NCBI GenBank assembly: GCA_030144725.1
Contig: JASKMD010000014.1
Location: 4,329,370 to 4,393,369 of the forward strand
DNA from: Haematococcus lacustris
Taxonomy: Eukaryota; Chlorophyta; Chlorophyceae; Chlamydomonadales; Haematococcaceae
Length of the DNA stretch: 64,000 nt
Direction of reading: 5' to 3'
Shown here: positions 52,228-62,500 of the stretch, in pieces
Layout of the letters: the number at the start of each line of letters is the position of its first letter
Position numbering within the stretch: position 1 is the first letter of the stretch
Translations under genes and position numbers: made by a program
Notes under the pieces: generated by a model
Seen by the model: the letters and a program-made list of their open reading frames with translations, nothing else
Told to the model about the DNA's origin: nothing
Database searches by the model: none

Positions 52228-55009
52228 ATAGACCTACTGCGTCTGGCTCCCTCCATGGCCCAGGCCCCCCCCAGGTGGTGCCAGCTGCCCCACACAGCCG
52301 CCATGGCTCAGCTGCCAGCGTGGCTGAGTCAGAGGGGCAGGGGGCGACCACAGTGGTTGCCCAGTCGGTTGCCCAGTCGGTGGGCCTGGCGGGGTTAACC
52401 TGGCCCAGGGCCTGGGTCAGGGAGTGGGGGGAGTCTGGGGAGGCCGACTGCAGGGGGGCCAAGGCGGGCGCCAGCTCACCCTGACCTTGAAGCCCCTGCC
52501 CCTGCCCCTGCGCCTGCCCCTCCTCCCCTCGACCCTGCCCCTGCCCCTGCCCCTCCTCCCTTCGCCTCTGCCCCTGCCTCTGCCCCTCCTCCCCTCGCCT
52601 CTGCCCCTGCCCCTCCTCCCCCCGCCTCTGCCCCTGCCGCCAGCACTGTCCCACATCTGGCCCCCCCTTACTCCCCAGGAACATGGACCCCCCCGGTCCC
52701 CCCTCCCCGCCCTCCCCCCCTAGACTGGCTGCTGTCGTGAAGTGCAGCCCCCCCCTGGGGGTCAGGGGGGGGGCCAGGGAGCTCATGCTGTCGCCTGCCA
52801 GCCAGGCCAGGGCTGCAGCGTCAGTGGGGTGGTGGCCAGGTGGGCATATCTGGTGAGTCAGAGGGGGGGCTGCTGGGGCGGTGCAGGGCCAGGTCAGGGT
52901 CAGGGGCTGGGGGTCCCTGGTGCAGCTGTGTGGCTTATGGTGGGAGGGGGGAGGGGGAAGGGCGGGGAGGAGGACGGGAGAGCATGCTGTCGCTGTCATC
53001 TGCACTGGGGAGGTGCGGTGAAGCTGGAAGGGATTGGAGGGAAGCTGGTGAGAAGCTGGTGAGCAGGTGGTGGGGAGCTGGCCAAAGCTCACATGTCCTG
53101 CAGGAGGCGTGTGAGGAGCTGGCGGAGGAAGGTGGTTCTGGGGGAGGCTGAGGGGCTGAGGGGCTAATGGAGCAGCAGCAGCAGGAGCAGGGGGAGGAGC
53201 AGGGGGAGGGGCAGGAGCAGCTGCAGCCTGGCTGCCAAGGAGTGAGTGTGAAGTGGTGCGGGGGGGAGACTTCACCATGGTAGGTGCTGGTGGTATGAGA
53301 GCAGCAGCCTCTAGCGTTGATGAGACCATTGCTGCTACAGGTGTTGTTGCTGCTGCAGTTGTTTGTTCTGCTGCTGCAAGCGTTGGTCCTGTTGCATCTT
53401 CTGGTGCCAGTGCTGCAGCCGTTGGTGGAGGTGTGGCAGCTGTTGCTGTTCGTGTAGGTGGGGGTGGAGGCGTGAGCTGAGGGGGAGCAGCAGGCAGCCG
53501 GAGGGCAGGCCAGGGGGGGCAGCGCAGGGCCCACCCACACAGCTCCCCCACAGCAGCAGCCACCCCCTCCTCAGGCCCTAGAGGGGTCCACCGCCCCTGC
53601 TTGCAGGGCACTGCCCCACCCCCTGCTGCCTGCCCCTCTCCTGCCCCACCCCCTGCTGCCTGCCCCTCTCCTGCCCCACCCCCTGCTGCCTGCCCCTCTC
53701 CTGCCCCACCCCCTGCTGCCTGCCCCTCTCCTGCCCCACCCCCTGCTGCCCGCCCCCCTGCTGCCCTACCCACTGCTGCCTGCCACCCTGCCTGGTCTGC
53801 TGGCACAGGGGTGGTGGGTAGACTGCCAGCCACAGCACTGCCAGCAGTGGCAACTGCAGGGCCAGCCGCAGTGCAGCTAGCAGGGGCAGCAGCCGCACCA
53901 GCACCAGCAGCAGCAGCAGCAGCAGCAGGTGTTGGTGCAGGAGGCGCCTGTCCAGGTGGGTGTGGGGTGTCAGGGTCCCTGGGCTGGGCTGGGCATGCCG
54001 CCAGCAGCAGGGCTGGGGAGGAGCTGACCAGCCACCCCTGATGCCACAGCTGCAGCCATAGGACCCCTGGCAGTTGCTGTTGCCAGTTGGTTTCAGTTGG
54101 CAGAGAAACATGGGTAACCACCTCAACCAACCGTAGCTCAGAAAGCGACCTGGGCTGCTGAGTTTGAGGAGTGAGGGGCAGGGTGGTCGCGTGCAGAAGT
54201 GTGACGTGACAGGGCTGGGAGTGAGAGAACAGGGTGGCAGCCACCCAGGTAACAGGGCTGCTGCTATGGCAGGTGGTTACGGCCCTGGGGCTGCAGCATG
54301 CGTCTTCAGCAGCATCTGCCAAGACTTCGGTGGCAATGGCCCATGCAGCTGGGGCGGTTGTGGCGGTTGTGGTGGTTGTGGTGGTTGGCTCTGCCTCCGC
54401 CCGCCACTCACTGCTGTGCTGCTTTGCCCATGCAGCTGGCAGAGGCTGGGGGCCCAGGCGTAGTGCCTGAGACCAGTGATGTTGCTGCACTAAGAGTGAG
54501 AGAGTGACATGCAACCCACCCTCACTCCCCTGCCCCTGACTCAGCCCCCCTTCCCCAAACTGGGGTTTAGCTTGCCCTTGTGGGGAGGACTCTGGCAGCA
54601 GGGGCAGCAGCAGTGGCCGCAGAGCGGGGGGGTACACTGACAGCAGGTGGGGGTAGGGGTGGGGCAGTGGGGGGAGGAGGGCACAGCTGACCATGGAAGG
54701 TTCAGGGTGCCATGTCAGCAGCGAGCTCCAGCCACACCCTGATGCTGCCCCTGCTGCTCCTGCTGCTGCTGCTGCTCCTGCTGCTGCCCCTGCTGCCCCT
54801 GCCCCTGCTGCCCCTGCTGCTGCTGCCCCTGCTGATGTTCCCACTGCTGCCCCTGCTGCTGCTCCTGCTGCTGCTGCCCCTGCTGCTGCTGCCGAAGCCC
54901 TTCCAGTCGCATCATGAAGGCCAGTAGGGCCAGGGCCACTGGACTGCTGACTGTGAGTGGTGAGGGGAGGGTGACTGGCTGCCTCCAGGGCTACAGGGGG
55001 GCAGTGGTG

Positions 55010-55040
<31 letters not shown>

Positions 55041-55189
55041 GCAGGAGAGGGGCTGGCTGCCAGCTGAGTCTGCCAGGGCATCTGCTCCGGCATCTGCTCA
55101 GGCTGGTGCTGGCGTGATACCATGAGGTGGGGAGGGCTGGGTGTTGGGTAAACCCATTCCAATGGCCACTCTATCTGCGCAAGGTACAA
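50126..55189 (-). CDS. large low-complexity protein with C-terminal ankyrin repeats
   Basis: A 1687-codon minus-strand frame, almost certainly interrupted by introns that happen to be open. The C terminus has two ankyrin units: DVDGRTLLHLAVLSGNLDMV (at about 50610-50680) and DCFGMTPLHVAALLPDEGRL (at about 50255-50330). Upstream lie helical stretches (LTVLQYSVRAGMRGVAGLVA; PAALMSFLVDLGSWCQWVGA) and LWLQLWHQGWLVSSSPALLL. That layout recalls the C-terminal half of large SBP/SPL (CRR1-like) transcription factors, where ankyrin repeats follow such helices. No SBP zinc finger is visible in the window, so this is only a suggestion. A 30-bp coding minisatellite lies at 53611-53755. Poly-Gln and poly-Ala tracts are common. 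The true exon limits and start are unknown. Confidence 0.5.
53611..53755. repeat. 30-bp minisatellite within the ankyrin-protein frame
   Basis: About five near-identical units, CCCCACCCCCTGCTGCCTGC followed by CCCTCTCCTG, encode a ten-residue repeat on the minus strand (GAGEGQAAGG). Confidence 0.85.
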
Positions 55190-55225
55190 GGTACAAGGTA
55201 CAAGGTACAGGGTACAGGGTACAGG
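55182..55225. repeat. 7-bp tandem repeat (ACAAGGT)
   Basis: Six or seven units of ACAAGGT change into ACAGGGT near the right end. The tract is noncoding. Confidence 0.8.
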
Positions 55226-55305
55226 GCACAGAGCAGGGCAGGGCAGGGCAGGAAGCTAGGCTTGCCTTTGATTGCATTATGACGGAGTGTTGCTGTGGGG
55301 CAGGA

Positions 55306-55638
55306 GGTCAGGTCAGGTCAGGTCAGGTCAGGTCAGGTCAGGTCAGGTCAGGTCAGGTCAGGTCAGGTCAGGTCAGGTCAGGTCAGGTCAGGTCAGGTCA
55401 GGTCAGGTCAGGTCAGGTCAGGTCAGGTCAGGTCAGGTCAGGTCAGGTCAGGTCAGGTCAGGTCAGGTCAGGTCAGGTCAGGTCAGGTCAGGTCAGGTCA
55501 GGTCAGGTCAGGTCAGGTCAGGTCAGGTCAGGTCAGGTCAGGTCAGGTCAGGTCAGGTCAGGTCAGGTCAGGTCAGGTCAGGTCAGGTCAGGTCAGGTCA
55601 GGTCAGGTCAGGTCAGGTCAGGTCAGGTCAGGTCAGGT
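55306..55638. repeat. (GGTCA)n pentanucleotide satellite, about 66 perfect units
   Basis: 333 bp of uninterrupted GGTCA units, open in every plus-strand frame (SGQVR repeats). The perfection implies recent expansion; the length in an assembly may be unreliable. It has the same unit as the array at 34885-34990. Confidence 0.95.
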
Positions 55639-55989
55639 ATAAGGTCAGGTCAGGGCAGAGGTGGCTGGGCAGCAGTGCAGTGCAGCAAACCATCATGTAG
55701 GAGGTGGGAGGGGGGTGGCAGGGGGGCGGCGGCATGGTGGGGATGCCCTCACAACCCTAGCCCATCCCTTACCCATGGCTGGAGGCCCACCCTCTACCTC
55801 ACCACCCCCACTCCCTCCCCCACACTTTGGCAGCAGCTTCAGATCCCCAAGGCCAAGCCAGGGGTGGTGACAGCCCCATAGCCCAAGGCCCTCAGCCGCT
55901 GCACACCCCTCCCCTCGAACCCCGCTCCCTGTTGACCCCTGCCGCCTCCCCCTGGCCCTCCCCCTGCCGCCTACCCCCACCCCCCTCAC

Positions 55990-56104
55990 CTGTACTAGCA
56001 CTTGGGAGCCTGGCGGCAAGGCAGGGCCACCCAGGCCATGCAGCCAGCGCAGAGCAGCCAGCTCAGCACGCACTTGAAGGTCCACGTCCTGATCAGGCGC
56101 TTGC
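55990..56104 (-). other. possible upstream exon of the ankyrin gene
   Basis: On the minus strand an acceptor (CCCATCAG) and a good donor (CAG|GTGAGG) bound a frame reading VDLQVRAELAALRWLHGLGG, then LPPGSQVLVQ. The L.LR..L..WL....PPGS.VLV pattern loosely recalls the conserved segment after the SBP domain in SPL proteins. It is weak evidence but consistent with the suggestion made for 50126-55189. Confidence 0.3.
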
Positions 56105-57039
56105 CTGATGGGGCAACAGCTAGAGCTACCCCTGCTTCCTATTCTCTCATCAGCTCCCATTCTCCCCAAGCCACTGTGCCTCACCACTCCCGCCCCTGCT
56201 GCCTGTGTGGCTGCGGGCCCTGCTGATCCAGCTGCTGCTATTGTCAGTCCCGCAGCTGCCACCACATCCTCTGTACTCTGGTCCTGCTGATCCTGCGGGT
56301 CCTGCTGATCCTGTCTGGTTGCGGCTTGCTTCCCAGCCAGCAGTCGATCAGTGCTGGCTGATGGCTGGTGCATGGGCAGCTGGGAGTGACCCACATGGAC
56401 CAGGGCGGGCTGCAGGCTGGCAGGCTGAGGGCCAGCAGGTGGTTGGGGTGCAGCAGGTGGCTGGGGTGCAGCAGCACCGCAGCGGGACGGGGCAGCGCGG
56501 CTGGTGCACGGGTGGGCCAACAACTGCAGCTGCCGAAGGAGGGGATGGGTGGGGGCAGGCAGAGCCCGCGGCGGCAGCAGTGCCTGCTGGGTCGGTGGGC
56601 CCGGGGGGTAAGGGGAGGGGCTGGGCGAGGGGGAGGGGGAGGGGGAGAAAGAGGGGGGTAGAGGGGCTGCCCGGGGGTCCTGCTGCTGCACAGAGAGGCT
56701 GGAAGGAGGCGGCATGCTGGCCCCCCTGCCTGGCTGTATGGCCCCCTCCTGCTGTCCCTGAGGCCCTCCCCAGGACCTGTAGGGGGCAGCAGGGGTCAGC
56801 AAGGGGCAGCAGGGGGGCCTCCCTGGCAATGACCCTCTGGCAACGGGAGCAGCCGTGTCAGCTCAGCACCCAATGGCCAGCGGCAGTGTGAGGAGCAGCT
56901 GGACCAAGTGCAGCCCACCAGGCCTGCAGGCTGGCGGCCCCCAGCAGGGCAGGTGCACACCCTGCCTGCGCCGTCCAGCATGGAGCCGGCGGCAGGACCA
57001 GCCAGTCGAGGGCCTGGTGTGGTGCACACACGGGCCGTC
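56105..57039. other. no gene recognised
   Basis: Pro/Gln/Gly-rich sequence is open on both strands but without motifs. It may hold 5' exons or introns of the ankyrin gene. Confidence 0.35.
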
Positions 57040-57330
57040 ACACCAATACCCACACAGCAAGACAGACCCCCAGCAGCCTCAGAGCCTGGACCCAGTGCTC
57101 CGGTGCTAGCCAAGTGCAGCAAGCGCACCAAGGGCGGAGCAACCGGTCAAGCTCCCTAAGGGCAAGGACAAAGGGCAAGGGCTGCCAAACCTGCCCCACA
57201 GGAACACAGCCTGGCTGGTGGGTAGACAGGGGCAGCAATGCAGCTGAACATGCAGCGCACTGGGGAGAGCAAGTGGAGGTCACTGGAGATGAACTGGTGG
57301 CCCAGGCTGGGCTGATGAAGAAAGTGCCCC
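57040..57330 (+). pseudogene. decayed TnpB/Fanzor-like C-terminal fragment
   Basis: The plus-strand sequence retains [20 protein letters not shown], corresponding to the linker [15 protein letters not shown] of copy 1 (32.2 kb). It then has a frameshifted AALNMQR-type segment (AAMQLNMQRTGESKWRSLE) before similarity ends at about 57330. The RuvC-III Asp is lost and no 3' module follows. It is an old copy of the same subfamily. Confidence 0.55.
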
Positions 57331-57699
57331 AAGGCGCCTGACCTAAGTTATAATGCCCATGGCAAGCACGTTGGAGGGTGGCAAACAGCACTGGAAGTTG
57401 TGAAGACATGGAGGTTAGAAAGGCAATTCGTCGAAGAAGTGCGAAACACACACTGTGTGGCAGTGGTAAGAATGGCCTTGATGCTCATGCTCGAGGCGCC
57501 ACTATGCAAATTCAACGTCTTGCGAAGGCAGCACTACTGGCCGGGAAAGGACCTACGAATGACGAGACGCACCTCAAGCACTGACGATGCTTGACACCGC
57601 GGGCTCGTCACGTTGTCGTTCACCAATCCACGTGTCAAACCGTGATTTCCTACCGCGTAAACTACGAAAGGTGATGAAAAACTGCGAACATCACGGTCT
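57331..57699. other. no gene recognised
   Basis: Unassigned sequence between two TnpB/Fanzor-like fragments. Confidence 0.3.
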
Positions 57700-59086
57700 A
57701 TGACCCCGTTTCCAATGCAAGAGCGGGAGCCGGAGGCAGAGCCGGAGCCAGAGCAAAGAGCCAGAGCTGGAGCCGGAGCTCCCCAGGAGCCCAGAAATGG
57801 CTTTAACCGCCGGCCAACCGTCGGCTCCGCGGACCCCCGTTTCCAATGCAAGTGCCAAGAGCCGGAGCCAGGAGCCAGGTTCGCTCCTAGATGCGCTCTT
57901 GGGAGCCTCATGCAGCCCGAGCAGCTCGAGGGCCGCGGAGCTCGGAGCCGGAGCCGGAGCCCAAAGATAACTCCCCTGCATCGACTAGTGGCTCGCAACA
58001 GGGCTCCCAGGAGGAGTCGAGGGTTCCTCCATGGGACGACCAGCAGGATGAGCTGTTTGCGGAGCTGTACGCCCAGCTGTTTGCGGAGCTGTACGCCCAG
58101 CTCTGTACGCCCAGAGCTGTCGCAAGTCACCAACTACACCGCCTCGCTGCAGCGGTACCGGGAGTACGCTGACACGACGCTGGTGACCTGGCCGGCCATG
58201 TGGCCGCCAGGTTCCGGCTGTACGGAGGCAAGCAGCGCACGGTGGCCAAGTTCTGGGCTGAGGTGAGTAGGCCGTACGTGTCAGTATGTGTGCCAGTATG
58301 TGTATGTTTATATATGCTCATTATGCTTGTCTTTGCCATGACTTGACATGTGCTCACAATGTGTCTCTCCTTGTGTGCCCTGACTGCAGACTGTCAAGGG
58401 TGCCAAGGTACGCTGCAACTCGGCTACCACAGGTCGCCCCCTGGCCCTGGCCTATGGGGCAGCAGGCTTCGGTGGCAGTGGCAGCATTGGCAGCAAGGGT
58501 GTGCCTGTCAACCAGATGCGACGGGAGGCATGCAATCAATTTCCCGGGCGTGTGGTGCTGGTGCATGAATTTCGTACCAGCCGGGTCAGCTCTGCCCGCA
58601 CCAACGTGGTGCAGGGCCAGGCAGAGTCCGTCAGGTGAGAGAACTCAGATGCATTCGCACTGTGGGAGTGGAGTCATTACATAGCTTTAGAATGGCATCT
58701 CACACACTAGCCTAGATTGTGCCCTTCACTGTTCAGGCTATACATGGCTTGGCTTAACACTTGGTTTGGTGAGGAAAGGTCTTACATGTGAGCATTGACA
58801 TATGTTGCCTTGCAGGTGGCTGCACCCGGTGCGCAACAAGTCCCGGATCCGGGGCTTGATGTGCTCAACAAGCAATGTCATCAAGCGCGGGTTCTACGAC
58901 CGAGACGTGTCAGCCGCGCTGAACATCCGCCGCATTGCAGCCGGGCCGGGCCGCCCACGCGAGCTCAGTAGCTGGCTGGGCCGCCCCGCCATGCCTAATC
59001 CAGGCAGACCAGGCCAGGAGTGGGTGTGCGTGCGCAACAAAGGCCTGTTGCGGAAGTGGCGGCGGCGGCACCAGCGGCAGCGATAG
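57700..59086 (+). pseudogene. second-family TnpB/Fanzor-like nuclease gene, N-terminal part frameshifted
   Basis: The exons 58390-58634 and 58816-59086 join in frame. They give VPVNQMRREACNQFPGRVVL, then VHEFRTSR (RuvC-II-like Glu in the EFRTS motif), RIRGLMCSTSN, then FYDRDVSAALNIRRIA (RuvC-III-like Asp) and a basic tail LLRKWRRRHQRQR with TAG. The preceding exon ends at 58262 (RFRLYGGKQRTVAKFWAE, phase 0). Further upstream the frame is broken: LSQVTNYTASLQRYREYADT and PPWDDQQDELFAELYAQL lie in different frames, around a 24-bp tandem duplication (58045-58092). The zinc-finger cysteines usual after EFRTS are mostly gone. TnpB/Fanzor proteins are RNA-guided DNA nucleases of transposons; this copy is probably dead. 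Confidence 0.65.
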
Positions 59087-59538
59087 TAACATGTGCATCA
59101 TGTCATGAGCCAAACAAACAAACAATACGATTGCCCCTTACAAAGGGGATGTGTGTGCGCTAGAGTGTGCATAGGGTAGGGCTCTAGCGAATAGGTTAGG
59201 GACACAGTCCCGACTCCTAGGTTAGGGACACACACCGGTCTCTCACTGCTGTGGATAAGTGTAGGGGCTCCACAGGAGGATAGGGATACAGCATTGTTGG
59301 TATATCCATTCAGATATACCTACTGTCATACAGGTAGTGTATGGCAGCGCTGTACGCCCAGACCACAACAGGGCATCTCGTTACAACCACCGAAGGTTGG
59401 CTTGCATACACCTGAACCCTGCACTCCTCGGTGTTACAACTCCTACTACCAATGCGGGTGACACTGTAATTGACACACGCCCAGTTTGCTTGCATGGCCC
59501 CTGTGTTTTGCAGGCCACCGCTGGGTCCACTAGGTCTT
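59087..59538. other. 3' intergenic region of the TECR-like gene
   Basis: The short GGTTAGGGACAC repeats at about 59188-59230 are the only structure. On the minus strand TGTAA occurs at about 59450, a plausible polyadenylation signal for the enoyl-CoA reductase gene. Confidence 0.4.
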
Positions 59539-62500
59539 CTACAACAGGGGAGGCAACACGATCCAGCGTCGAGGGTACTTCTCGCGTCCTTCCTTACCGT
59601 CAAATGTCTGTGAACAAACAAACCAGCGACAACCAGGGTCTTGGCCTCACTGAGGGATAACCTCACACTACTGCAATCAGCTGTTGGCCTCGTTCCATAT
59701 CGCGGCAGATGGCAGGTGGTTTCGCATGCCTGCATGCCTACCACTCCATGTGCACCATGTTTGGCCACTTACTCCATAGCAATTGCTCCTACTCCACAGA
59801 GAGACTGCTGCATGGGCCACTACCTGACCTTCAGCCTGCTTTGTGCTGGCTGCACTGCACCTGCGTACCTCCACTGCCTCCGCTGCCAGACCCTCACGCC
59901 TCCCCTGCCTGACCCTGCCTGACCCCACTGCCTGCCCCTGCCGCCACCCCTGAGGCCTGCCACACCACCCCTCCTGCTGATTCCCAGCCCCCAGCCTCAC
60001 CTTGCGCAGGCGGGCATGCTTCTGCAGGGCCCACTGCGTCATCTGCGCCGCCCCCACCAGGGTGAATATGGCGGCTGGCAGGGCTTGCACAGCCACGGAG
60101 AAGCAGGTCCAGCCCCAGATCTCAGCTGCATGGCGCATGGCAGATGCACCCTCACAGCCTGAGGTGTGACCCGCTAACAGCTGGCACGGCAGCAGCAGCG
60201 GCAACGTGCAAGACGGTGGATTAGAGCAAGGGGCAGCAAGCTAAACAGACAGATGGTTCAGTGAGCCAGAGAAAGCAGGGAAAGGGCATCTCGCCAAACC
60301 CACCATCGCACATGCATTGTGTTTTGCATGCAGTTGCACGCTGGACAGTGCCAACCCAGGCTTAACTCTGCTCAGGGCTTGTGACCGGTAGGGCCTGTTA
60401 CAGCTCAGGGCAGGGCCACCAAGGGTTCCCTAACCTCTACCCAACCCCTTCCCCTCACCCCATCACAGCCATCAACACTGCCTGCCCCTGCCCCTGCCCC
60501 TGCCCCTGCCCCTGCCCCTGCCCCTGCCCCTGCCCCTGCCCCTGCCCCTGCCCCTGCCCCTGCCCCTGCCCCTGCCCCTGCCCCTTTATCACCTAATCCA
60601 GCCCCTTGCCCCATCACAGCCATGAGCACAGCGCGAGCCGCACCCGTATAGTTTGCGCAGGTGATGAAGTTGAACAGGAAGCCTCGCGGGATCTTGTAGC
60701 CTTTCTCCCCAGGCTTGCGCAGGTTGGCCAGGATGACGTGGCACCTGTTGGCAGGCAGGCAGGCAGGCAGGCAGGTAGGTGAGCCTGCCGGTGGGCAGCC
60801 AGGTGAGTGGGCCAAGCAACAGCCGCGCTTGAAAGGCAAGCATGCAAGCAAGCGTGGAACCGACATCATGCCATAGCCCTGCTGTCCTGCAGCCACTCTT
60901 ACCCTGAACCCTAACCCTAACCCTTACAGCTATGAACCCTTGACCAGAGCCCTCTGCCATACTTCCAGCTGCTGCCTCACCAGCCATGCCCCTATTCAGG
61001 GCAGCCCTATAAAGCTGACCCTGAGCCCCTGACCCTGAGCCCCTGACCCAGACCCTGACTTTGACCCTGACCCTGACCCTGCGAGCTCCGCCCTGCGTCA
61101 TGAGCAGCTGACACTGACACTGCTCCCTGCGTCCAGAGCAGCTGACCCAGCGCCCTGAGCGGCTGAGCCCCTCCACCCCTCCCTGTCTCCCCTGCCCTGA
61201 CGTCAGCCTCACCTCCAGTTAGCCAGCTGGCACAGCAGCGCCAGGGCCAGGGCCACCTGGGTTTGCACCAGGGGCGGGGCGGTGTACCGCGGGTGGTTGT
61301 TGAAGTAGGACACGAAGGCTGCAAAGCCCCAGTAGTAGAGGCAGTTGCGCACCAGGTTGAACACTGGCATGGTCTCGTGTCCAAACCTGGCAGCCAGGCA
61401 GCGCAGCAGAGGGCTGATTGTCTGGCATGAGGGTCACGCATGAGGGTCTGGCATGATGAGCTGGCAACCAGGCGATGCAGCAGAGGCGGGTGGTGGGCAG
61501 GCTGGTGGCTGCAAGGAGGTGTGCGGGCAGCGATGTAGGGGAGCAGGTCCATGTCCTTGCAGGGCCCTCAGCGGGCGCCCGGGCCACAGCTTGCCCTCCC
61601 TTCCACCCACTTCCTTCACCCTCCACACCTACTAAGAAGAAAGAAGAAGACTGCGCCAGTACTCACCGGCATGCATATGGGGAGGAGCTGCACCGCCTGG
61701 GGCATGGCCTGCTCCCACCATTAAACAAGAGAAGAGGCAGCCTCCCTACCCTTCCCCACCCCTAGTGGCTCTAAGCCTGTAGCTGGTCTTGGCAATAGAG
61801 TGGGTCACACCACTTTGAGTGGGAGGGTAGCAAGGGCACGCCCCAAGGCTACTCTCTTCTCTTGATGCACGCCCGGCGGCAAGGGCGGTGTCTTTCTATC
61901 TTTCTTGTGTCACACCTACTTGTGCACTAGGAAGGTTTCTGCGATGCGCTTGGTGTAGTGCAAGCTCCAGTAGGCCAGGGCCAGGGTCTGCACCAGCGGC
62001 CGCTCAGCAGGGGGCCTGGGGCAGCAGCAGGGCCGGGCAGCAGTCCAGGGGTGGCGGCAGCAGGGCTGGGCAGAAGACCAGGGCCCGGCAGCAGGCCAGG
62101 CGGGCAAGGCAGGAGCTGTTGCTGCCAAGGTGGGTGGGTGGTGTCCTGTAGCAGCAGTGTGACCGGGGTATGTAGAGTGATGAGGTGGAGCTGGGCAGCA
62201 GCTGACTCTGCCTGCTGCTGCCTTCACTGCGCCACTGCCTGCCAGCTCCTCTCGTCCCCTCCAAGCACTGGGCCAATGCACACATGTTTTGGTGCCCAGC
62301 CACTGACGCCTCGCAGGAGGAGTACCCAGATGTATCAATGAAGCATCTCGAGAGGGTTACCCGGAAGCAGTAGACCATGTTGGAGATGTCATATGGACGC
62401 TTACGTCAGGAGTGTGAGCACTTAATTTTGCACCCATGCGACCTTGCAACCTCACTCCCAGCCATGCGAGCAGATAGAGGTGTCAATGCCTTCCAGCCAT

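Noticed and set aside
55141..55881. SGQVR-repeat ORF of 246 codons
   Set aside because: Direct translation of the GGTCA satellite; open in all plus frames.
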